The notes under the pieces were generated by a model that saw only the letters and a program-made list of their open reading frames with translations, did no database searches and was not told where the DNA came from. A stretch of 7,750 nt of DNA from Desulfobacteraceae bacterium (lineage in GTDB: Bacteria; Desulfobacterota; Desulfobacteria; Desulfobacterales; JAABPS01). The stretch is taken from positions 1-7,750 of the forward strand of contig JAABPS010000129.1 of NCBI GenBank assembly GCA_011391835.1, written 5' to 3'. Numbering within the stretch: position 1 is the first letter of the stretch; each line of letters begins with the position of its first letter. Positions 1 to 6,107 of the stretch are shown here, piece by piece. The translations under genes were made by a program, and so were the position numbers.

Positions 1-1
1 C

Positions 2-727
2 GCATGTGAAGGCGCAAAAATCGGTATGCTGGATATGGATGCAACAGGCCTTCGTAAATTTGAAAAAGAATTAAAGGCCATTGGTGCGGATACAATCTCA
101 TTTAGATGTAATGTTACCCGTGAAAAAGAGTGCGTGTCTTCCATTAAAAAAATCATCAAGTACTTTGGCGAAATTGACGTACTGGTGAACAACGCGGGAA
201 TTACTCAAAGAGGCGCATTTGTGGAGACACAGATATCCGTGTACAAAAAAGTCATGGATGTTAATTTCTTTGGCTCTTTATACTGCACTAAAGCCGCCAT
301 CCAAAGCATTATTTCCCGCAAAGGACAAATCATTATAATTGAAAGTATTGCCGGAGTCGCCCCTCTTCTGGGAAGAACCGGTTACAGCGCAAGCAAACAC
401 GCACTGCATGGTCTATTTACTTCTCTTCGCACAGAAATCAAAGAAGCGGGCGCCCATGTCATGATCGTCTGTCCGGGATTCATTAAAACCAACCTTCAAA
501 CCCGTGCTCTTGGTCCAGACTGCAAGGTTACAAAAAGGCCACAATCAACACTTGGCAAGCAGGATACTCCCGAAAACGTTGCAGAAGCCATCTATAAAGG
601 AGCGGTTAAACGAAAACATCTTCTGGTCTTAACTCTGATTGGAAAGATCGGATACTGGATAAGCCGAGTCGCACCCATCTTTTATGAAAATCAAATGGCC
701 AAAAAATTACAATCTGAATTAAAATAA
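2..727 (+). CDS. Short-chain dehydrogenase/reductase (SDR), 5' end cut off by the window
   Basis: An NAD(P)-dependent oxidoreductase of the classical SDR family, acting on an unknown alcohol/ketone substrate. The reading frame is open from base 2, where residues ACEGAKIG precede the first visible Met (base 26). The true start and the N-terminal TGxxxGIG cofactor motif therefore lie upstream. Counting from the Met at base 26, the NNAG motif is at residues 55-58 and the catalytic tetrad is complete: Asn80 (MDVN), Ser107, Tyr120 and Lys124 (YSASK), with the usual 13-residue Ser-Tyr spacing. The PG motif follows in IVCPGFIKT. The sequence style (VLVNNAGITQRG, GYSASKHALHG) recalls the DHRS7-like branch, from memory of that family. 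The C-terminal stretch with IGYWISRVAPIFY is hydrophobic and might touch a membrane. The next gene begins 18 nt downstream, so co-transcription with the crotonase is likely, and the pair could serve two steps of an acyl-CoA pathway (inference). Confidence 0.93.
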   Translation, partial: ACEGAKIGMLDMDATGLRKFEKELKAIGADTISFRCNVTREKECVSSIKKIIKYFGEIDVLVNNAGITQRGAFVETQISVYKKVMDVNFFGSLYCTKAAIQSIISRKGQIIIIESIAGVAPLLGRTGYSASKHALHGLFTSLRTEIKEAGAHVMIVCPGFIKTNLQTRALGPDCKVTKRPQSTLGKQDTPENVAEAIYKGAVKRKHLLVLTLIGKIGYWISRVAPIFYENQMAKKLQSELK

Positions 728-731
728 CATC

Positions 732-737
732 AAGGAG
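732..737 (+). promoter_or_regulatory. Ribosome binding site of the crotonase gene
   Basis: AAGGAG lies 7 nt before the ATG at 745 and fixes that start. It sits between the SDR stop and this gene, with no room for a separate promoter or terminator. Confidence 0.8.
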
Positions 738-744
738 AAACTCA

Positions 745-1494
745 ATGGCATACCAACACATCCTATATGAAGTAAAAGACAAGATCGCTAAAATAACCAT
801 CAACCGGCCTGACGCGCTGAATGCCCTGCATCCGGCAGTTTTAGTAGAAATCAAATCATCCATCGAAGCCGCGGCGAAAGATGATGATGTAGGCGTCATC
901 GTTCTTACTGGAGCGGGAAGAGCATTTTGCGCGGGCGTTGATTTAAAATCTCTTGAAGGAATTGCTGGCGCGGATGTTGGTGCGAATTTAAACGATGCTG
1001 CCAGAAGCCTTCAGATAGCTATAGAAACGGTTCCAAAGGTCGTTATTGCTATGGTCAATGGTTTCTGCATTACAGGCGGACTGGAAATTGCTCTTGCCTG
1101 TGATCTTATTATTGCCGCAGATGAAGCCAAGTTCGGTGATACCCATGTAAAATGGGGACTAAGATGTACGTGGGGGATGAGTCAGCGTCTGCCCCATAGA
1201 GTGGGCATGATAAAAGCCCGTGAATTAACCTTTACTGCTGAGCTAATTAGCGGAAAACAGGCAGAACATATTGGCCTGGCAAACCTCGCCGTTCCATTGG
1301 AAAAACTCGAAAATACGGTAAAGGAAATGGCAGATAAAATTATGGCAAACAGTTTAGATGCTGTTGCGGCTCATAAATATCTGTATAACCAGAGCGTAAA
1401 AGATTTTATGGCCAAAGGGCTTGAAAGAGAATACTCTACCAAAGTGGATATTAAAGATACACTGGAACGAGTTACCAGCTTCGCAAAAAAATGA
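745..1494 (+). CDS. Enoyl-CoA hydratase/isomerase (crotonase) family protein
   Basis: A cytosolic crotonase-fold enzyme, expected to bind an acyl-CoA and stabilise an enolate in an oxyanion hole. At 249 aa it has the normal single-domain length. Visible signatures are the substrate/oxyanion segment GAGRAFCAGVDL (residues 56-67) and the VNGFCITGGLEIALACD block (104-120). Glu114 matches the first catalytic glutamate (Glu144 of rat mitochondrial hydratase). The second catalytic glutamate (rat Glu164) is replaced by His134 in FGDTHVKWGL. Subfamilies with a DTH motif here exist, so this need not mean loss of function, but simple 2-enoyl-CoA hydration is not assured; isomerase, hydrolase or another acyl-CoA reaction is possible. 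A good ribosome binding site supports the start. Its last four bases overlap the start of the next gene (ATGA), showing translational coupling. Confidence 0.95.
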   Translation: MAYQHILYEVKDKIAKITINRPDALNALHPAVLVEIKSSIEAAAKDDDVGVIVLTGAGRAFCAGVDLKSLEGIAGADVGANLNDAARSLQIAIETVPKVVIAMVNGFCITGGLEIALACDLIIAADEAKFGDTHVKWGLRCTWGMSQRLPHRVGMIKARELTFTAELISGKQAEHIGLANLAVPLEKLENTVKEMADKIMANSLDAVAAHKYLYNQSVKDFMAKGLEREYSTKVDIKDTLERVTSFAKK

Positions 1495-1955
1495 GAAGGA
1501 AAGATAAACAAATTACCAACCCTGAGCTGATCCAGACTATTATTAAACGATCCATTGTTTGCCGCTTGGGTATGATAGATGGCAATCGACCGTATGTGGT
1601 ACCCGTGTGCTTTGGATTTGAAAATAATTGTCTTTACTTCCATTCTGCAATGGAAGGCAAAAAAATCGATACGCTAAAGGCAAATAAGAATGTGTGTTTT
1701 GAATTTGATGTTGATCAAGCGGTCATTCCATCAGATCAGGCATGTAAGTTTGGAATGAAATACCGAAGTGTTATTGGATTTGGCAAAGCCTATTTTATCG
1801 AAGACGACTCAGAAAAACAAAAAGCACTGGATATCATTATGCGCCATTACAATGGAAAGACAGGCGACTATGCGCCAGAATTTCTCCAGCACATTTTGAT
1901 TATTAAAGTTGAGATAGATAGTATTACCGGGAAGCAGTCAGGCGGTTATGAGTAG
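1491..1955 (+). CDS. Small FMN-binding split-barrel protein (PPOX family, NimA-like)
   Basis: A 154-aa member of the pyridoxamine 5'-phosphate oxidase-like split-barrel group, nearest in style to NimA/5-nitroimidazole-reductase-type proteins. Such proteins bind FMN or a related cofactor as dimers; the physiological substrate is generally unknown. Evidence is the segment VCRLGMIDGNRPYVVPVCFGF (residues 23-43), then YFHSAMEGKKIDTLKAN (49-65) with the conserved His51 and GKK, then VCFEFDVD (68-75), and the closing ITGKQSGG motif (145-152). It starts at an ATG overlapping the crotonase stop and has no ribosome binding site of its own, so translation probably depends on the upstream gene. Its stop codon falls inside the GTAG head of a REP-like hairpin. 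A role as a detoxifying or redox accessory protein is an inference; no direct link to the crotonase reaction can be seen. Confidence 0.9.
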   Translation: MRRKDKQITNPELIQTIIKRSIVCRLGMIDGNRPYVVPVCFGFENNCLYFHSAMEGKKIDTLKANKNVCFEFDVDQAVIPSDQACKFGMKYRSVIGFGKAYFIEDDSEKQKALDIIMRHYNGKTGDYAPEFLQHILIIKVEIDSITGKQSGGYE

Positions 1956-1981
1956 ATTGGGTAGAGCGCAGGGAAACCCAA
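1952..1981 (+). repeat. REP-like palindromic element (GTAG head plus hairpin)
   Basis: GTAG at 1952-1955 is followed after one base by a hairpin with arms TTGGGT (1957-1962) and ACCCAA (1976-1981) around a 13-nt loop. The layout of a GTAG tetranucleotide beside an imperfect palindrome is that of repetitive extragenic palindromes mobilised by RAYT transposases. The wording (GTAG.TTGGGT..AGCGCAG..AAACCCAA) is close to an intergenic repeat I recall from many proteobacteria. Only one copy lies in the window, so repetitiveness cannot be shown here. The TAG of the head is the stop codon of the upstream PPOX gene. Confidence 0.55.
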
Positions 1982-2005
1982 CATAAAGGATGATCCAATC
2001 CAATT

Positions 2006-2746
2006 GTGGAAAAAAACAGTATCCCATACAAAGATATCAAAACCATATTTTTGGACGCTGGAAATACCCTTATTTCAATGGATTTTAGCTGGGTACTGAG
2101 AGAGATTGAACCCTTTGGTCTTGCATGCACTGTAGAACAGCTTCAACGGGCTGAAGCTGCTGCTCGCCCTGTAGTCTCAAAAGAACTTGAAAGATTGAAA
2201 TCTACAGAATCTGAAGATACGTTTTCATTTTATGTCAAAAACATCCTTGAAAATCTTCCGAGCACTACCCTTCCTGGCGATGAAACCATAGACCACATCC
2301 TGACATCCATTTTACCTGTGCTCCGATCACCCGGACACGCCATGCGTCTGTGGTCCCATATCTTACCGGGCGTACCTGAAGCCCTGCACTTGTTGAGTTC
2401 TAAAGGATTTCAATTGGCTGTGGTCAGTAATTCGGATGGAAGTATTGAAAAGGGATTATCTGATCTGGGGCTTTCGCGATATTTTAAAGCAATTATAGAT
2501 TCCCATGTCATTGGTTATGAAAAACCCGATCCTCGATTATTCAAACATGCCCTTAAAATCTGCGGAGCTGATCCAAACCTCACATTACATATCGGAGATA
2601 TGTATCATACTGATATTATTGGCGCAAAGGCTGCTGGTATTCATGCGATTTTGCTTGATCCATACCAAGACTGGAATGTTGTAGACTGTCCGAAACAGCC
2701 CGACCTCATCAGTTTCGCAAATCGTATGGCAACCTGCTGTAATTAA
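2006..2746 (+). CDS. HAD-superfamily hydrolase (subfamily IA-like), GTG start
   Basis: A cytosolic haloacid dehalogenase-superfamily protein of 246 aa that forms an aspartyl-enzyme intermediate on Asp17, probably acting on a small phosphorylated compound. Motif I is FLDAGNTL (residues 15-22): nucleophile Asp17 is present, but the usual second Asp (acid/base, +2) is Gly19. Motif II is Ser141 in VVSNSDG, motif III is Lys173 in GYEKPDP, and motif IV is GDMYHTD with Asp198 and Asp203. The helical cap lies between motifs I and II (about 23-120), as in subfamily I. The frame is closed by a stop at 1991, so the GTG at 2006 is the furthest upstream start; a purine-rich AAAGGA lies about 15 nt before it, somewhat far. 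It sits 50 nt after the PPOX gene and may be read through from it. The DxG motif leaves phosphatase, dehalogenase-like or inactive status open. Confidence 0.9.
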   Translation: MEKNSIPYKDIKTIFLDAGNTLISMDFSWVLREIEPFGLACTVEQLQRAEAAARPVVSKELERLKSTESEDTFSFYVKNILENLPSTTLPGDETIDHILTSILPVLRSPGHAMRLWSHILPGVPEALHLLSSKGFQLAVVSNSDGSIEKGLSDLGLSRYFKAIIDSHVIGYEKPDPRLFKHALKICGADPNLTLHIGDMYHTDIIGAKAAGIHAILLDPYQDWNVVDCPKQPDLISFANRMATCCN

Positions 2747-2786
2747 TCAATATAGAAATAGTTTAGAGCTTAATGTATAAATTTCA

Positions 2787-2815
2787 TTGACACAGGATAT
2801 AATTTTTAATAGAAT
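2787..2815 (+). promoter_or_regulatory. Sigma-70-type promoter of the regulator-GRE operon
   Basis: TTGACA (2787-2792), identical to the -35 consensus, is separated by exactly 17 nt from TAGAAT (2810-2815), which matches the -10 consensus at five of six positions. The predicted transcription start is near 2822, inside the FadR-like palindrome and about 27 nt before the regulator ATG. It lies in the only gene-free gap of any size (2747-2848), which is AT-rich. No terminator hairpin for the upstream HAD gene was seen in this gap. Confidence 0.8.
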
Positions 2816-2817
2816 TC

Positions 2818-2828
2818 TGGTCATACCA
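2818..2828 (+). promoter_or_regulatory. FadR-type operator overlapping the transcription start
   Basis: TGGTCATACCA is a perfect TGGT-N3-ACCA palindrome. Known FadR-subfamily GntR regulators bind TNGTNNNACNA sites, and E. coli FadR sites have the core CTGGTCNGACC; here the reading is CTGGTCATACC from 2817. The site begins 2 nt after the -10 box and covers the predicted start, a position that would block polymerase. The adjacent gene encodes a FadR-like protein, so autorepression is the natural inference. Confidence 0.75.
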
Positions 2829-2848
2829 CCAGCCACTTGGAGAGCCCC

Positions 2849-3574
2849 ATGCAGGAGTTACTCAAGCCGATTAAAACCGAAAGCCTTAAAGAAGTCTTTA
2901 TTTCTCGATTCGAAAATCTGATCCTTTCAGGCAAACTTTTCATTGGACAGAAACTACCCTCTGAGCGTGAACTCGCACTTCAACTGGGTGTGAGCAGACC
3001 CGTGGTGCATGAAGGGCTGGTTGATCTTGCGGCCAAAGGACTGATCACATTAACCCCCCGGATAGGCAGTGCTGTCAACGACTATCGGACGACAGGGTCA
3101 CTATCCATGCTTACCTCTCTGTTTAACTACCATGACGGTCAGCTTGAACGAAGTATTCTTGAAAGTGTTCTTGACATGCGCATGCTCTTTGAAAGAGAAA
3201 CAGCCAGACTCGCTGCTGTTCATCGTACAGATGATCATCTAACCCTATTTGAAGAAATCTTAAAAAAAGAAGAAATAGCAAACGTCCATAATACATCGGC
3301 AATAACGGAAATGGATTTTAGGTTTCATCATCTCATTGCCATAGCCAGCGGCAATATGATCTATCCCCTTCTACTGAACTCGTTTAAACAGTTCTACCTG
3401 AATCTTGCAGGCCAGTTTTTTACGGATCCTTCCCTTGTTCCTACTGTGTTTAAATTTCACAAAGAACTTGTGTACACGATTAAAGAAAAAAACAAAGATC
3501 GAGCCATGACGATCATGGAACACATATTAAACCACGGTGAAACGCATCTGAAACGACTAATAGCAGATAATTAG
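2849..3574 (+). CDS. GntR-family transcriptional regulator, FadR-like
   Basis: A 241-aa DNA-binding repressor/activator likely controlling its own operon, including the GRE genes. Numbered from the ATG at 2849, residues about 12-78 form the winged helix-turn-helix with the family hallmark GQKLPSERELALQLGVSRPVVHEGL. Residues about 84-237 form an all-helical effector domain. It resembles E. coli FadR in several stretches recalled from memory (IASGNMIYPLLLNSFK; the hinge NDYRTTGSLSML), but it also carries Asp156, His160, His204 and His225, spaced like the metal site of FCD domains, which bind carboxylates. The effector could thus be an acyl-CoA or a carboxylic acid. An in-frame TTG at 2837 is rejected as start because it forms part of the ribosome binding site GGAGAG (2839-2844), 4 nt before the ATG. 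The GRE gene begins 13 nt after the stop. Confidence 0.92.
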   Translation: MQELLKPIKTESLKEVFISRFENLILSGKLFIGQKLPSERELALQLGVSRPVVHEGLVDLAAKGLITLTPRIGSAVNDYRTTGSLSMLTSLFNYHDGQLERSILESVLDMRMLFERETARLAAVHRTDDHLTLFEEILKKEEIANVHNTSAITEMDFRFHHLIAIASGNMIYPLLLNSFKQFYLNLAGQFFTDPSLVPTVFKFHKELVYTIKEKNKDRAMTIMEHILNHGETHLKRLIADN

Positions 3575-3582
3575 AAAGGAGG
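3575..3582 (+). promoter_or_regulatory. Strong ribosome binding site of the GRE gene
   Basis: AAAGGAGG is a full anti-Shine-Dalgarno match 5 nt before the ATG at 3588, starting right after the regulator stop. It predicts much higher translation of the GRE than of the regulator before it or the activase after it. Confidence 0.85.
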
Positions 3583-3587
3583 CCATC

Positions 3588-6104
3588 ATGAGCACATCCT
3601 TAGCAGAAAAAATAGATTTTAAAATGAAAGAGCCAAAAAACCTTTCCCCGCGGGTTCAATGGCTCAGGGACTATTATTTTCAGGGAGTTAAACGTGCCTG
3701 GAACAATGAATTTACGTCCTGGTCCACAGGCACACCATGGGATTTGCAATACCAGGAAATGACGTATTACATTGTTCCTGAAGTCTATATGCTTATCGAT
3801 ACCTTAAATGGCAGCTATCACCAGGCCGCAAAAAATATAAAACTTCACGAGGATTTCTGGATATGGAGCCTTGTTGAACGCAGGGCCTGGTTTATCAAAG
3901 AAGTAATGGTCAATTACGTTCCCCAGGAAATACTTCCCGGTGATCTGCTTGCAGGTTCACGGTTCAACATTATCGCTTCCATGTGTTTTACGAAAAAGGA
4001 AAGAGAAGAATATGATCGGAGAACCAAAGGCAAAAACGGTGCCAGGACAAAGGTATTCTGGTTCCATAATCATGGATATGGAAATACCGGCGCTACCAGC
4101 GGCCATTTAATTCCCGGTTATGACCGCGTGCTTACATACGGATGGAAAGCAATTTATGAGGATCTCCAGTCGCGTTATTTGGATCTGCCTAATGATGAGA
4201 AAAAAAGCAAAAAAGGCGCTCAGCTAAGAGCCATGATCACTGCATCTACCATGGCAAAAGAGCTTGCTGACAAATACGCAAAACTCTGCAGGCAGATTGC
4301 CGATCAAGAAAAAAATACGCAACGAAAGCAGGAACTGCTTCAAATGGCAAAAAATCTTTCCCGAATCCCCTGGGAGCCTGCGCGTAATTTCTGGGAAGCG
4401 GTTCAATCCCTGTGGCTGACACACATGCTGGTGATGAGCGATGAAAATTATCCGGGCCCGGGTGTATCATTTGGCCGTATTGATCAGTATCTTCTCCCGT
4501 TCTGGAGTCAATCTGAATCAGAAGGAATGGATCGCGAGTTTGCCAAAGAAATTCTAAAATGCTTCTGGGTGCATTGTAACACTGCGTATGATGCCATGAT
4601 AAAAAACGGCCACCAGGGTATCACTGCCGGATTTGGCCAGCTCATCACGTTATCTGGAATGGGCAAGGATGGCAAAGACCTTACCAATGATTTGACCTAT
4701 ATGATACTGGAAGTCATCGATGAGATGACGCCCATTCTTGAGCCGAAACCCAATGTTCGGCTTCACAGAAATTCGCCGGATAAACTGCTTGACACGGTAG
4801 TGGATATGATCTCATCCTCCCAGGGAGCCCCTTTTCTTTTAAATTTTGACGAACGATCTATGGCGGGCATGCTACTTGAATCACGAACGTCCCATATTCC
4901 ACATCTGATAAACGATACCAATGTCCATGACTATGCACCTGTTGGATGTTTGGAAAATACCATGCAGGGCAATGACCGATCCGGAACCGTTGATAATAAC
5001 CTGAATCTGTTAAAGGCTGTTGAGCTTGCCCTTACCGGTGGCAAAGACCTGATCCCTTTTATAGATCCTATGACTGGAAAAGCTGAAAAAATTAAACAGG
5101 ATGGCCCTGCTACCGGCAACGCCGAACATTTCAAAACATTTGACGAATTCTGGGAAGCCTACGAAACGCAGACAAAATATATCATTAAAAAATGTGTGGA
5201 TATATATGAATTGTCCGAATCTGTTCGTGCAGAATTATTTCCTACACCGTATCTCTCCTGCCTGGTAAAGGGATGCGCTGAAAAAAGGCTTGATGTTACC
5301 CAGGGAGGCGCTGAAATCAGTTTTACAACTCTTGAGGCCGTAACATTTGCCACAACTGTAGATTCGCTTCTTGCCATCAACTATCTGGTGTTTGATAAAA
5401 AAGCCTGTACCATGTCTGCACTTGTTCAAGCGCTGAAGGATAACTGGAAGGGGCATGAAATGCTTCAAGCCATGGCTAAAAGCAAAGCCCCCAAATACGG
5501 CCGCGATGATGATAAAGCAGACGCTATGGCAAAAAAGGCAATGGATCTCTGGTGTACTGAAACCTGGAAGCATAAAACACGCTCCACAAAACGTCAGTTC
5601 CGCCCGGGTATGCTTTCATGGAATTACTGGGCGGGTGATGGATATATCATGGCTGCCAGCGCGGACGGCCGAATGAAAGGCCAGTTCCTTTCCAATGCCA
5701 TATGCCCTTCAAACGGAGCCGATATTCACGGCCCCACATCCAATGCCAATTCGGTAGGCAAGGCGCTTGGGGGAAAATCCAAAGATGAAAAGGGGGACTG
5801 GCAGGAATATTTTAATTGTCTGCCCAATGGCGCCAGCCATACCATGACGTTTAATCCATCCATTATCAAAGACCCGGAACACAAGGAAAAATTCAAGGCC
5901 TTCTTAAAAGGATATTGCGAAAATGGGGGCACTGCACTTCAGATCAATATGTTGGATCCGTCTATTCTGAGAGATGCCCAGAAAAAACCGCAGGATTATC
6001 GGCACCTGCTTGTACGAATTACCGGTTATAACGCTTATTTTACAACCATTGGCAAAGAACTTCAAAATGAAGTCATCGAGAGATTAAGCCACAGCAAATT
6101 CTAA
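3588..6104 (+). CDS. Glycyl radical enzyme (pyruvate formate-lyase-like), substrate unknown, possibly arylacetate decarboxylase-like
   Basis: A cytosolic, oxygen-sensitive radical enzyme of 838 aa, full length for the family. The C-terminal glycine-radical motif is VRITGYNAYF with Gly813 as radical site. The thiyl cysteine is Cys454 in PVGCLENTMQGND, with Glu456 two residues later; this GCxE arrangement is typical of eliminases and decarboxylases, whereas true pyruvate formate-lyase has two adjacent cysteines. The PFL domain spans roughly 20-690, with GVSFGRIDQYLLPF (292-305) as a family block, and the glycine-radical domain covers the C-terminus. Glu583 in FTTLEAVTFATTVDSL lies near where hydroxyphenylacetate decarboxylase has a substrate-binding Glu (Glu637 there, position from memory). 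No small-subunit gene follows, which argues against benzylsuccinate-type enzymes and against the two-subunit hydroxyphenylacetate decarboxylase. No N-terminal microcompartment targeting extension is seen. GRE membership is near certain; the decarboxylase assignment is a hypothesis. Confidence 0.95.
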   Translation: MSTSLAEKIDFKMKEPKNLSPRVQWLRDYYFQGVKRAWNNEFTSWSTGTPWDLQYQEMTYYIVPEVYMLIDTLNGSYHQAAKNIKLHEDFWIWSLVERRAWFIKEVMVNYVPQEILPGDLLAGSRFNIIASMCFTKKEREEYDRRTKGKNGARTKVFWFHNHGYGNTGATSGHLIPGYDRVLTYGWKAIYEDLQSRYLDLPNDEKKSKKGAQLRAMITASTMAKELADKYAKLCRQIADQEKNTQRKQELLQMAKNLSRIPWEPARNFWEAVQSLWLTHMLVMSDENYPGPGVSFGRIDQYLLPFWSQSESEGMDREFAKEILKCFWVHCNTAYDAMIKNGHQGITAGFGQLITLSGMGKDGKDLTNDLTYMILEVIDEMTPILEPKPNVRLHRNSPDKLLDTVVDMISSSQGAPFLLNFDERSMAGMLLESRTSHIPHLINDTNVHDYAPVGCLENTMQGNDRSGTVDNNLNLLKAVELALTGGKDLIPFIDPMTGKAEKIKQDGPATGNAEHFKTFDEFWEAYETQTKYIIKKCVDIYELSESVRAELFPTPYLSCLVKGCAEKRLDVTQGGAEISFTTLEAVTFATTVDSLLAINYLVFDKKACTMSALVQALKDNWKGHEMLQAMAKSKAPKYGRDDDKADAMAKKAMDLWCTETWKHKTRSTKRQFRPGMLSWNYWAGDGYIMAASADGRMKGQFLSNAICPSNGADIHGPTSNANSVGKALGGKSKDEKGDWQEYFNCLPNGASHTMTFNPSIIKDPEHKEKFKAFLKGYCENGGTALQINMLDPSILRDAQKKPQDYRHLLVRITGYNAYFTTIGKELQNEVIERLSHSKF

Positions 6105-6107
6105 GGC

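Noticed and set aside
606..899. Antisense open frame spanning the SDR-crotonase junction
   Set aside because: It overlaps two well-supported genes on the opposite strand and shows no domain signature.
1957..1981. Hairpin as a rho-independent terminator
   Set aside because: The arms are short, the loop is 13 nt and no T-run follows; REP-like element is the better reading.
1990..2090. ATG at 1990 as an alternative start for the HAD protein
   Set aside because: It is in another frame and runs into a stop near 2085 without matching HAD motifs.
2798..2803. TATAAT as a perfect -10 box
   Set aside because: It lies only 5 nt from the TTGACA box, and the stretch 17 nt upstream of it (GTATAA) is a poor -35. 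TAGAAT at 2810 fits the spacing better.
2837..2839. TTG as start of the GntR regulator
   Set aside because: It overlaps the ribosome binding site that serves the ATG at 2849, and homologues usually begin close to the latter.
5235..5573. Antisense open frame of 112 codons inside the GRE gene
   Set aside because: It is a shadow of the strongly conserved GRE coding strand, with no recognisable protein features or ribosome binding site.
3588..6104. Fumarate-adding enzyme (benzyl- or alkylsuccinate synthase alpha subunit)
   Set aside because: No small-subunit genes lie beside it, and the cysteine-loop wording differs from what I recall for those enzymes.
3588..6104. True pyruvate formate-lyase
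   Set aside because: There is a single catalytic-loop cysteine followed by Leu-Glu instead of adjacent cysteines, and the activase has the ferredoxin insert absent from PFL activases.
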